Positions 55,671-63,452 of a stretch of DNA of 64,000 nucleotides are shown one piece after another. The notes below the pieces were generated by a model. It saw nothing but the letters and a program-made list of their open reading frames with translations, did not search any database and was not told the DNA's origin. The position numbers and the translations under genes were made by a program. Source of the DNA: Variovorax sp. OK212 (GTDB lineage Bacteria; Pseudomonadota; Gammaproteobacteria; Burkholderiales; Burkholderiaceae_C); NCBI RefSeq assembly GCF_900112425.1, contig NZ_FOLP01000003.1, forward strand, positions 186,001 to 250,000, given 5' to 3'. Position 1 is the stretch's first letter, and each line of letters opens with the position of its first letter.

Positions 55671-56840
55671 TCACTTTTCCTGCGGCTTCGGGTTGGCGTC
55701 GTTGGCGGGCTGGACGCTGTTGTCCACCGCCACCGGCGTGCCGTTCTTCAGCTTGTTCTGGCCGCTGCTGACCACCACCTGGCCGGCTTCCAGGCCCTTG
55801 ACGATGGAGATCTGGTCGCCGCGCGTGGGGCCGGTTTCCACGAAGACCTGCTGGGCCACGAGCTGCGGCTTGCCGGAGGCGTCGGTGGCGGGTGCGGGAG
55901 CTGGCGTTCCAGGTGCCCCCGGCTTCGGCGGCTCGGCCTGCTTCACCACGTACACCGTCGAGCCGTACGGGTTGTAGGTCACGGCGGTGGAGGGCAGCGT
56001 GAGCCGCTCCTGCGAGCCGCCGATGTCGATCTTCACGTTGGCGAACATGCCCGGCAGCAGCACCTGCTTGGCGTTGCCCACGGTGGCCTCGACCTGCACG
56101 TTGCGCGTGGCGGCGTCCACCTTCGGGCTGATCGCGTTGATCTTGCCGCTGAAGGTCTGCCCCGGGAAGGTGTCGACCGACAGGTTCACCACCTGGCCCA
56201 CCTCCAGCCCCGCGAGCTGCTGCTGCGGCAGCGAGAAGTCGACGTAGATCGGGTCGAGCGTCTGCAGCGTGACCAGCTTGTCGCCGGCGTTCACGTACTG
56301 GCCCGGGTTCAGGCCCGAGATGCCCAGGCGGCCCGAGAAGGGCGCGCGGATCGACTTCTTCGCGACCACCGCGGCCTGCTGCTCGACCTGCGCGCGCTTG
56401 GCCTTCAGGTCGTTGGTGTCGGCGTCGATCTGTGCCTGGCTCACGGCCTGCACCGCGAGCTGCGCCTGGTCGCGCTTGAGCACGGTGGCGGCCTGCGCGG
56501 CGGCGGCTTCGGCGGCGTGCAGCAGCGCGATGTCGGAGTCGGCGTTGAGCTCGACCAGCAGCGCGCCGGCCTTCACGTCCTGCCCCGACTTGAAGTGCAC
56601 GCCGCGCACCAGCCCGGCCACTTCGGTGCTGAGGTCGGCGCCGCGCACCGGGTTCAGCGTGCCGACGGCCGTGAACTGCGACTGCCACTGCATCTTCTGC
56701 ACCTCGACCGTCGACACGGTCTGCGCGCCCGGCTTGGGCACGGCCGCGATGAGGGCGCGGATCTGCAGGAACTTGCCGAGCGCGAGCGCGGCGATCAGCA
56801 GCAGCACGCAGCCGATCATGATGATCATTCTCCGGGTCAT
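55671..56840 (-). CDS. RND efflux periplasmic adaptor (membrane-fusion protein)
   Basis: A 389-residue adaptor with an N-terminal anchor (MIIMIGCVLLLIAALALGKF). The lipoyl halves are VAGLVRGVHFKSGQDVKAGA and KSIRAPFSGRLGISGLNPGQ, with an Ala/Gln-rich helical hairpin between them. A Pro-rich insert (EPPKPGAPGTPAPAPATD) occurs near residue 325. It lies between the outer-membrane factor (31-base gap) and the RND pump gene. Confidence 0.91.
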   Translation of the reverse strand: MTRRMIIMIGCVLLLIAALALGKFLQIRALIAAVPKPGAQTVSTVEVQKMQWQSQFTAVGTLNPVRGADLSTEVAGLVRGVHFKSGQDVKAGALLVELNADSDIALLHAAEAAAAQAATVLKRDQAQLAVQAVSQAQIDADTNDLKAKRAQVEQQAAVVAKKSIRAPFSGRLGISGLNPGQYVNAGDKLVTLQTLDPIYVDFSLPQQQLAGLEVGQVVNLSVDTFPGQTFSGKINAISPKVDAATRNVQVEATVGNAKQVLLPGMFANVKIDIGGSQERLTLPSTAVTYNPYGSTVYVVKQAEPPKPGAPGTPAPAPATDASGKPQLVAQQVFVETGPTRGDQISIVKGLEAGQVVVSSGQNKLKNGTPVAVDNSVQPANDANPKPQEK

Positions 56841-56871
56841 AGGTAGGCTTTTCTTGGAGTTATGGAGGTGT

Positions 56872-58500
56872 TCAGTTCTTGGCCGCGGCCTGTTCGGGCT
56901 GTGCGGCCTGTACCGGCTGTGCGGGTTGGCCCGGTGCGATCGCCGCGTTGGCCAGCTCGCCGCGGTTCCACCAGCCGCCGCCCAGCGCCTGGAAGAGGGC
57001 GGCCGTGTCGGCATAGCGCGCGGCCTGCGCCTGCACCAGCGCGGTGTGCGTCTGCAGCCAGGCCTGCTGCGCGGTCAGCAGCGTGACGTAGCTCACCGCA
57101 CCGGCGCGGAACTGCGCGGTCGAAAGGTCGAGCGACTGCCGGGCCAGCGATTCGGCCGTGGCCTGGTTTTGCAGCGCGACGGCGTCGAGCTCGAGTGCAC
57201 GCAGCGCGTCGGCCACGTTCTGGAACGCGCCCAGCACCGTGTTGCGGTACTGCGCCGCGGCCGAGTCGTAGGCCGCGACCGCCGCGCGCTGTTGCGCGCG
57301 CAGCGCACCGCCGTTGAACAGCGGCTGCGTGAGGCCGGCGCCGATGTTCCACAGCGTCGTCGGCCCCGTGAACAGGTCGCGCGCACGCAGCGAGGTGTTG
57401 CCGTAGCTGCCGCTCAGCTGGATCTGCGGATACAGGTTGGCCGTGGCCACGCCCACCGCCGCGCTGGCCTGGTGCAGCTGCGCCTCGCTGGCACGCACGT
57501 CGGGCCGCTGGCGGGCGAGCTCCGAAGGCAACGACAGCGGCAGCGCCTCGGGCAGCGAGAGGCTCGCCAGGTCGAACTCGGGCAGGCCGGCCTCGGACGG
57601 CAGGCGGCCCGCGAACACGGCGAGCTGGTGGCGCGTCTGCGCCAGCGCCTTCTCGATGGGCGGCAGCGTGGCCGTGGTCTGCGCGACCTGCGTGCGCTGC
57701 TGCAGCACGATCGACTTGGGAATGGCGCCGGTGTCGAACTGCTTTTCGATCACGCCGAGCTGGTCGCTCTGCGCCTGCAGCACTTCACGCGCGGCCTGCA
57801 GCTGCGCGCGCAGCGAGGCCTCGCGGATGGCCGTGGTCACGAGGTTGGAGGTGAGCGTGAGGTACACCGCCTCGACCTGGTAGCGCTGCGCTTCCACCGC
57901 GGCCTGCGCGCCTTCGATCTGCCGGCGCGAGCCGCCGAACACGTCGAGGTTGTAGCTGACGTTGACCGACGCGTTGTACAGCGTGAGCAGCTGCCCGCCC
58001 GGCACCCGCGAGCTGACCTCCGATGCACGCTCGCGCTGCGCGCCCAACTGCGCGGAGACCTGCGGCCACAGCAGGTTGCCCGACTTCGCGTCGTAGGTGG
58101 CCTCGGCCTGGCGCAGCGCGGCCTGCGCGGACGCGAGCGTGGGGCTTTGCGCGAGCGAGGCGCGAATGAGCCGGTCCAGCGGCTCGGAATGGAACACGTC
58201 CCACCACTGCGCGGGAATGTCGCGGCCCGGCAGCAGTTCCTGCGACTGGCCGCCCGGCACGTCCGACTTTGCCGTGCGCGCGGGCATGGGGGCGGGCGTG
58301 TAGTCGGCGCCTTGCGCGGCGGCCGGCTGGTCGGGTGTCTTGAAATCGGGGCCCACCGCGCAGGCGCCGAGCAGCAGGGTTGCGCCGAGCACGGCGCCGT
58401 GGAGCGCGGCTTGCGCGGGCCTCCTGTTTCGCTGGCGCGCGGGGGCCGCGCGCGGTGAAAAGGGGGAGTTCGCCAGCGCAGTTGGGTGTCGATTTGGCAT
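56872..58500 (-). CDS. RND efflux outer-membrane lipoprotein (NodT/OprM family)
   Basis: A 542-residue outer-membrane channel. The lipobox is GATLLLGACAVG after an unusually long basic N-region (about 35 residues). Two OEP domains follow (DIPAQWWDVFHSEPLDRLI; LARQRPDVRASEAQLHQASA). The C-terminal QPAQPVQAAQPEQAAAKN is encoded by a 9-nt repeat. It is the first gene of the operon, an uncommon order, since adaptor-pump-channel is usual. The start ATG lies in front of the lipoprotein signal; an earlier reading adds 67 unlikely residues. Confidence 0.88.
   Translation of the reverse strand: MPNRHPTALANSPFSPRAAPARQRNRRPAQAALHGAVLGATLLLGACAVGPDFKTPDQPAAAQGADYTPAPMPARTAKSDVPGGQSQELLPGRDIPAQWWDVFHSEPLDRLIRASLAQSPTLASAQAALRQAEATYDAKSGNLLWPQVSAQLGAQRERASEVSSRVPGGQLLTLYNASVNVSYNLDVFGGSRRQIEGAQAAVEAQRYQVEAVYLTLTSNLVTTAIREASLRAQLQAAREVLQAQSDQLGVIEKQFDTGAIPKSIVLQQRTQVAQTTATLPPIEKALAQTRHQLAVFAGRLPSEAGLPEFDLASLSLPEALPLSLPSELARQRPDVRASEAQLHQASAAVGVATANLYPQIQLSGSYGNTSLRARDLFTGPTTLWNIGAGLTQPLFNGGALRAQQRAAVAAYDSAAAQYRNTVLGAFQNVADALRALELDAVALQNQATAESLARQSLDLSTAQFRAGAVSYVTLLTAQQAWLQTHTALVQAQAARYADTAALFQALGGGWWNRGELANAAIAPGQPAQPVQAAQPEQAAAKN
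56890..56925. repeat. 9-nt tandem repeat in the 3' end of the outer-membrane channel gene
   Basis: Four 9-base units (ctgttcggg, ctgtgcggc, ctgtaccgg, ctgtgcggg) in frame, encoding the Gln/Pro/Ala tail just before the stop codon. Confidence 0.85.
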
Positions 58501-58746
58501 GGGGCAGCGTTGTACACCCGGAAGGGCCCGAGTGCCTGAGTTGTTTCTGAATGTCGTCGCGCTCGCGCGCTTTCGCGAACGAAATGCGACGAAATCTGTG
58601 CCGCATGGCGCGAAATGCAGGGGCACGCCGCCAAGCGCGGCCGGGTTTTCCTTCAGACCGCCGCCGAATCTGTTTCGCGCGGGCTCCCGTATTGATCGCA
58701 ACCGACGCCATTTCGCAGCGGTTCATTCATCCACAGGAGCATTTCC

Positions 58747-59307
58747 ATGCAACGCCAACTTCATCGCATCGCCGCCGTCTCCCTCGCCCTCGCGCTGTCC
58801 GCCGGGGCCTGCTCGGCCCTCGCGGCTTCCGTCATGGTGGGCGGCGCGCCGATGCTGCCGACCAAGGACATCATCGACAACGCCGTGAATTCCAAGGACC
58901 ACACCACGCTGGTCGCCGCCGTGAAGGCCGCGGGGCTGGTCGACACGCTCAAGGGCCCGGGCCCGTTCACCGTGTTCGCGCCGACCAACGCGGCCTTTGC
59001 CGCGCTGCCGGCCGGCACTGTCGACACGCTGCTCAAGCCCGAGAGCAAGGACGCACTGACCGGCGTGCTGACCTACCACGTGGTGCCCGGCAAGCTCGAC
59101 GCGGCCGCGCTCAAGAAGGAGATCAAGGCGGGCAAGGGCTCGGCCGAACTGAAGACCGTGGCCGGCGGCACGCTGGTGGCCAAGGAGAAGGGCGGCAAGA
59201 TCATGATCACCGACGAGAAGGGCGGCACCGCGACGGTGACGATTCCCAACGTGTACCAGTCCAACGGCGTGATCCACGTGGTCAACAAGGTGCTGCTGCC
59301 CAAGTGA
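58747..59307 (+). CDS. Secreted fasciclin (FAS1) domain protein
   Basis: A 186-residue exported protein. A signal peptide ends near ACSALAAS. One FAS1 domain covers residues about 40-185, with the H1 motif PGPFTVFAPTNAAFAALPAG and the H2 region LTYHVVPGKLD. FAS1 proteins act in adhesion or as envelope stress proteins. A ccacaggagcatttcc ribosome-binding region precedes the ATG. The 246-base gap to the divergent pump operon contains several cgaaat words but no open gene. Confidence 0.92.
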   Translation: MQRQLHRIAAVSLALALSAGACSALAASVMVGGAPMLPTKDIIDNAVNSKDHTTLVAAVKAAGLVDTLKGPGPFTVFAPTNAAFAALPAGTVDTLLKPESKDALTGVLTYHVVPGKLDAAALKKEIKAGKGSAELKTVAGGTLVAKEKGGKIMITDEKGGTATVTIPNVYQSNGVIHVVNKVLLPK

Positions 59308-59338
59308 CCCGGTGACCGATCTCCTCCAGGTCGCAGGC

Positions 59339-59364
59339 AAAAAAAAGCCCGCACGAGGCGGGCT
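59339..59364 (-). terminator. Terminator of the CI-like gene, inside a larger inverted repeat
   Basis: On the minus strand the stem agcccgc/gcgggct (loop of five) is followed by eight T. It is itself enclosed by a perfect 9-bp inverted repeat, ctcctccag (59321-59329) and ctggaggag (59378-59386). It ends the minus-strand regulator gene and faces the fasciclin gene. Confidence 0.8.
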
Positions 59365-59490
59365 TGAAGGTGACCTGCTGGAGGAGGGAGGATCAGAGGA
59401 TGCAGGCCACAGGGAGAGACATGAATATCTCTCACGAACCTGCACGCAACCTGACCTCGCCGAATGTCTTTCTGAAAAGACGAGCGGCCT

Positions 59491-60213
59491 TCAGTCCTCG
59501 TCTTCCCATTTGCCCACGACGGTGCCCAGCACGGTGAACGCCAGGCGTATCGGCTCGTGCTTCAGGTTGAGCGGCAGCAGCCAGCGCCGTCCGTCCTCGT
59601 TCTTGAACACCTTGCACGTGACCTCGCCCGTTTCGTCGATGCGGGCGATCACGCGCTCGCCGTCGTCGGGCGTCTTCAGTTGCGTGTCGACGAAGACGAT
59701 CGAGCCTGCGCGGTAGCTTTTCAGGAAGCCGCTGTCGGCCGTCATGCTGTCGCCGCGGATGCGCAGCGCGTAGGTGTCCAGGCTGTGGTGCGCGATGCAC
59801 GGAATCCATTGCTCGGGCTGGGTCTGCTGCGAGGCCGTGCGGTCCTGCCAGGCGGCGGCTTCTTCCCAGGTGATGAGCGGCACGGTGTTGGGCGTGCGCG
59901 GATTGAACGACGGCCCCATGGGCGGAAAGTGCAGCACGCGGTAGCTGCCGTGCGGTTCCTTGGCGCTGTCGTGCGCCAGCCGCAGGTGGCTTTCTCCCGG
60001 TGCCGGGCCGTCCCCGGTGTCGAGCCAGTTCGGATCGACGCGGTAGACGCGGGCCAGTGCCAGCACGCTCATCGATCGCGTGGTGTCCCCCCGTTCGATC
60101 TTCGAGATGCTCGATTGTTTGACGCCGGAGGCTGCTTCAGCCTGCTTCTGCGTCATCTTCGCGAATTTTCGCGCTGCTTTGGCGCGTGTCCCTATGCTCT
60201 CCATCGGTCGCAT
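59491..60213 (-). CDS. CI-like XRE/S24 (LexA-fold) repressor
   Basis: A 240-residue phage-type repressor. The N-terminal helix-turn-helix is MTQKQAEAASGVKQSSISKI (residues 20-39). The C-terminal S24 domain has the catalytic serine in RIRGDSMTADSG and the lysine in EVTCKVFKNEDG, so self-cleavage after RecA signalling is possible. The start could be either of two ATGs three codons apart. It is divergent from a Cro-like gene across a perfect palindrome. No other phage gene is near, so this may be a domesticated remnant. Confidence 0.9.
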   Translation of the reverse strand: MRPMESIGTRAKAARKFAKMTQKQAEAASGVKQSSISKIERGDTTRSMSVLALARVYRVDPNWLDTGDGPAPGESHLRLAHDSAKEPHGSYRVLHFPPMGPSFNPRTPNTVPLITWEEAAAWQDRTASQQTQPEQWIPCIAHHSLDTYALRIRGDSMTADSGFLKSYRAGSIVFVDTQLKTPDDGERVIARIDETGEVTCKVFKNEDGRRWLLPLNLKHEPIRLAFTVLGTVVGKWEDED

Positions 60214-60226
60214 TTAAGCCCAGATG

Positions 60227-60253
60227 AATATTATAAAGAGACTTTATAATATT
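60227..60253. promoter_or_regulatory. Palindromic operator with divergent -10 boxes between CI-like and Cro-like genes
   Basis: Perfect 12-bp arms aatattataaag and ctttataatatt with a 3-base centre, entirely AT-rich. TATAAT appears in each arm, reading outwards on both strands, so repressor binding here would block both promoters. It lies 13 bases before the CI-like start and 18 bases before the Cro-like start. Confidence 0.8.
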
Positions 60254-60271
60254 AAAAAAGGGGAGTGATCT

Positions 60272-60502
60272 ATGAAGCCACGCGAGTTGGTGCTGGCGCT
60301 GAGGGCCATGGGGCTCACGCAGAAGCAGATCGAGAAAAAAACGGGCATTCCGCAGCCGACGGTCAGCAAGATCGGCCTCGGGCGGGTTGCCGACGTGATG
60401 TCGCGCCACTACGTGGCGCTGCTCACGGCCTACGAGGAGCAGGTGAGGGAGGCCGCGATGCGCCCGGCACCGCTGCTCGGCAGTCCACCGTCCCATGACT
60501 GA
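60272..60502 (+). CDS. Small Cro-like helix-turn-helix protein
   Basis: A 76-residue protein whose first 45 residues are a helix-turn-helix (VLALRAMGLTQKQIEKKTGI then PQPTVSKIGLGR). Size and divergent placement from a CI-like repressor suggest a Cro-type antagonist or a small phage-derived regulator. A ggggagtgatct ribosome-binding region precedes the ATG. Identity beyond the DNA-binding fold is inference. Confidence 0.75.
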   Translation: MKPRELVLALRAMGLTQKQIEKKTGIPQPTVSKIGLGRVADVMSRHYVALLTAYEEQVREAAMRPAPLLGSPPSHD

Positions 60503-60505
60503 CGT

Positions 60506-60775
60506 GTGCCGCGCCGCGCCTCGCGCAGCCTGTGGCTCGACCGCGCCCTGTGCGCGGTGCTGGCGCTGCTGTCGGTTGCGGCGCTGACCTTCGGACTGGT
60601 GGCGTCGTCGCCGGCGATGGCCGGGGTGGGCTGCTTCGGGCTGGTGTGCGCCGGGTGGGCCGCGCAAGTGCTGTTCGACCGCGAGGCGCTCAGGCGCTCG
60701 GCGGCGGTGCGTGCGGCGATCCGTGCGGCGATCCGCAAGGGTTCGCGTCGGTCCGGCAGGTCAGGGCGGTTCTAG
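60506..60775 (+). CDS. Small hypothetical membrane protein
   Basis: An 89-residue reading frame starting at GTG three bases after the Cro-like gene. Two hydrophobic segments (LCAVLALLSVAALTFGLVAS and MAGVGCFGLVCAGWAAQVLF) and a strongly basic tail (RKGSRRSGRSGR) suggest a small membrane protein. A 12-base duplication (gcggcgatccgt) occurs near the end. I do not recognise it; it may not be a gene. Confidence 0.45.
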   Translation: MPRRASRSLWLDRALCAVLALLSVAALTFGLVASSPAMAGVGCFGLVCAGWAAQVLFDREALRRSAAVRAAIRAAIRKGSRRSGRSGRF

Positions 60776-61246
60776 GGCCAGCGTGGTGCTCACGCGCACG
60801 CAGTCCTTGATGTGCTGCTCGCCCAGCGCCCGCAAGGCCGCGTAGCCGAGCGCGGCCGACACCAGTTGCCCCGCAATGGGCACGTACTTGGTCGCCTGCT
60901 TGGCGGTGAGGCGCACGCCCGCGTGCTTGGCCAGGCGGATCAGCAGGTCGCGCGTGACGATGCGGCCCACCAGCAGGGCGCCCAGCGTGGTGGCCGCCTT
61001 CTGGATGCGCTCGCGCTGGTGCGGCGCGAGCTTTTCGACCTGCGTGACCGAGAGGCCGAACTCCGCGCTGATCTGCGGCACCAGGCGCGAGAGCAGCGCC
61101 GCATCGGCCATCCAGTCGACGCCGGGCAGGGGCACGGCGCTGGCGGCCGCGGCGATCAGCGCCTTGCGCGTGATGAGCTTGCGGCTGCGGTGCACGGCGG
61201 CGACGAGCTTTTCGTCACCCCGGGCCAGGTCGATGGCGGACGGCAT
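60761..61246 (-). CDS. Uncharacterised DUF697-like small protein
   Basis: A 161-residue protein with two hydrophobic glycine/alanine-rich stretches, ALIAAAASAVPLPGVDWMAD (about residues 28-47) and KYVPIAGQLVSAALGYAALR (about 119-138). They resemble the membrane-associated DUF697 domain found with YcjF-type proteins. It lies 27 bases downstream of the ABC-F gene's... neighbour position, that is, directly before the ABC-F stop on the same strand, and converges with the small gene at 60506. Function unknown. Confidence 0.65.
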   Translation of the reverse strand: MPSAIDLARGDEKLVAAVHRSRKLITRKALIAAAASAVPLPGVDWMADAALLSRLVPQISAEFGLSVTQVEKLAPHQRERIQKAATTLGALLVGRIVTRDLLIRLAKHAGVRLTAKQATKYVPIAGQLVSAALGYAALRALGEQHIKDCVRVSTTLALEPP

Positions 61247-61273
61247 CCGGTGCCCCTTTCAGGTTTCGCGTTG

Positions 61274-63265
61274 TCAGGCCGCGAGCGCTTCCAGCTGGTC
61301 CGACAGGGCCAGCCAGCGCTCCTCGAGGCGGCCGATTTCGTCGTTCAGCGCCTTCAGCCGCTTGCCGGCATCGGCAATCTCGGCGGCGGGCAGCGGCTGG
61401 CTCATGCGGGCCTCGAGCGCGGTGCGCTCGGTGCTGGCGGCGGCCATGCGCTCGTCGATCTGGGCAATCTCGCGCTTGATCGGCTTGGCCTGTTCGCTGC
61501 GCTGCTGGCGCTCCTGGGCGTCCTGCTTGCGTTGCTGCGGAACGGCCGGGGCCGCGACCGGTGCGGCGGCCGCGGTGGCGGCTTCGCGCACCGCCACCTT
61601 GGCTTCTTCGCGCAGGCGCTTGGCCTCGTCCAGCAGGTAGCGCTGGTAGTCGTCCAGGTCGCCGTCGAAGTCCGCGACCACGCCGCGGCCCACGAGCCAG
61701 AACTCGTCGCACACCGAGCGCAACAGCGCGCGGTCGTGGCTCACCAGCATCAGCGTGCCTTCGAACTCGTTCAGCGCCACGGCCAGGGCCTCGCGGGTGG
61801 CGAGGTCCAGGTGGTTGGTGGGCTCGTCCAGCAGCAGCAGGTTGGGGCGCTGCCACACCATCATGGCGAGCACGAGGCGGGCCTTCTCGCCGCCGCTCAT
61901 GGTGCCCACGGGCTGCTTGACCATGTCGCCGCTGAAGTTGAAGCTGCCCAGGAAGCCGCGCAGCGCCTGCTCGCCGGTGGCTTCCTTCGCGTTGCTGCCC
62001 AGCTCGCGCGCCATGCGCACCATGTGTTCGAGCGGGTTGTCCTGCGGGCGCAGCACGTCGAGTTCCTGCTGCGCGAAGTAGCCGATGTTCAGGCCCTTGC
62101 CCTCGGTGACTTCGCCTGCCAGCGCGCCCATTTCGCGCGCAATGGTCTTCACCAGCGTCGACTTGCCCTGGCCGTTGGCGCCCAGGATGCCGATGCGCTG
62201 GCCCGCCAGCACCGAGCGGCTCACGCCGCGCAGGATGGTCTTGGGCGCCGCGTCTTCGCTCTCGCCCGACGCCTGGTAGCCGAAGCTCGCGTTGCTGATC
62301 GACAGCATCGGGTTGGGGATGTTGCCCGGTTCCTTGAACTCGAAGGTGAAGTCGGCCTCCGCCAGCAGCGGCGCCACCTTCTCCATGCGCTCCAGCGCCT
62401 TCACGCGGCTTTGCGCCTGCTTGGCCTTGCTGGCCTTGGCCTTGAAGCGGTCGATGAACTTCTGCAGGTGGGCGATCTTGTCCTGCTGCTTGCTGAAGGC
62501 CACCTGCTGCTGCTCCATCTGCAGCGCGCGCATGTCCTCGAACTTGCTGTAGTTGCCGCCGTAGCGCGTGAGCTGGGCGTTGGCGATGTGCAGGGTCACG
62601 TCGGTCACGGCATCGAGAAACTCGCGGTCGTGGCTGATGACGATCATGGTGCCTTCGTACTTCTGCAGCCAGGCTTCGAGCCACACCAGCGCGTCCAGGT
62701 CCAAGTGGTTGGTGGGTTCGTCGAGCAGCAGCAGGTCGCTCGGGCACATCAGGGCGCGGGCCAGTTGCAGGCGCATGCGCCAGCCGCCGGAGAAGCTGTT
62801 CACGGGCTCGTCGAGCTCGTGCGACTTGAAGCCCAGGCCCAGGATGAGCGCCTGTGCGCGGGGCACCGCGTCGTGCTCGCCGGCATCGGCCAGGTCGGTG
62901 TAGGCGTGGGCCAGTTCCATGCCGATGTCGGCGTCTTCCGGGTTGGCTTCGTAGGCGGTCTCGATGGCCGCCAGCGTGGCGCGCAGCTCGGTCAGGCGGG
63001 TGTCGCCGCCCACCACGAAATCGGTGGCCGAGTCGTCGGTTTCGGGCATGTCCTGCGCCACCTGCGCCATGCGCCACTGCTTGGGCACATAGAAGTCGCC
63101 GCCGTCTTCGTGCAGCGAGCCATTGAAGAGCGCGAACAGCGAGGACTTGCCGGCGCCGTTGCGCCCCACGAGGCCGACCTTTTCGCCGGGGTTGAGGTTG
63201 ACGGTGGCGCCGTCGAGGAGTTTCTTGGCACTGCGGCGAAGAATGACGTTTTTGAGAGTGATCAT
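61274..63265 (-). CDS. yheS: ABC-F family ATPase, YheS/Uup-like
   Basis: A 663-residue protein with two ABC ATPase domains and no membrane segments. The first has Walker A GRNGAGKSS and signature NSFSGGWRMRLQLARAL. The second has GANGQGKST and TMSGGEKARLVLAMMV. Both have LLLLDEPTNHLDL. The about 75-residue inter-domain linker (KFIDRFKAKASKAKQAQSRV) is basic as expected for ribosome binding, and the C-terminus is a coiled coil. ABC-F proteins act at the ribosomal E site. The ATG at MITLKNV is the family start. Confidence 0.92.
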   Translation of the reverse strand: MITLKNVILRRSAKKLLDGATVNLNPGEKVGLVGRNGAGKSSLFALFNGSLHEDGGDFYVPKQWRMAQVAQDMPETDDSATDFVVGGDTRLTELRATLAAIETAYEANPEDADIGMELAHAYTDLADAGEHDAVPRAQALILGLGFKSHELDEPVNSFSGGWRMRLQLARALMCPSDLLLLDEPTNHLDLDALVWLEAWLQKYEGTMIVISHDREFLDAVTDVTLHIANAQLTRYGGNYSKFEDMRALQMEQQQVAFSKQQDKIAHLQKFIDRFKAKASKAKQAQSRVKALERMEKVAPLLAEADFTFEFKEPGNIPNPMLSISNASFGYQASGESEDAAPKTILRGVSRSVLAGQRIGILGANGQGKSTLVKTIAREMGALAGEVTEGKGLNIGYFAQQELDVLRPQDNPLEHMVRMARELGSNAKEATGEQALRGFLGSFNFSGDMVKQPVGTMSGGEKARLVLAMMVWQRPNLLLLDEPTNHLDLATREALAVALNEFEGTLMLVSHDRALLRSVCDEFWLVGRGVVADFDGDLDDYQRYLLDEAKRLREEAKVAVREAATAAAAPVAAPAVPQQRKQDAQERQQRSEQAKPIKREIAQIDERMAAASTERTALEARMSQPLPAAEIADAGKRLKALNDEIGRLEERWLALSDQLEALAA

Positions 63266-63404
63266 GAAAGAGGAACCGTAGGAGGGATTATCCCGCCCGG
63301 CCCTTTCGGTACGGCAAAAAGGGACAAAGAGGGGCAAAGGCGCGGGGATATCGCCTGGAAACCGGGGATCGCAGCCATTGGCTGCGCGAAAGCGGCGGAA
63401 GAAG

Positions 63405-63442
63405 GCTTGGGGGCTTGGGGGCTTGGGGGCTTGGGGGCTTGG
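63405..63442. repeat. 8-nt tandem repeat downstream of prmB
   Basis: About four and a half copies of cttggggg in a row, ending 10 bases from the prmB stop codon, in the 187-base gap between prmB and the ABC-F gene. The rest of that gap shows no convincing gene. Confidence 0.95.
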
Positions 63443-63452
63443 ACCGGCGCCG

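Noticed and set aside
59491..60775. Calling the CI/Cro-like region a prophage
   Set aside because: Flanking genes are ordinary chromosomal genes, and no integrase, structural, replication or lysis gene or attachment repeat was seen.
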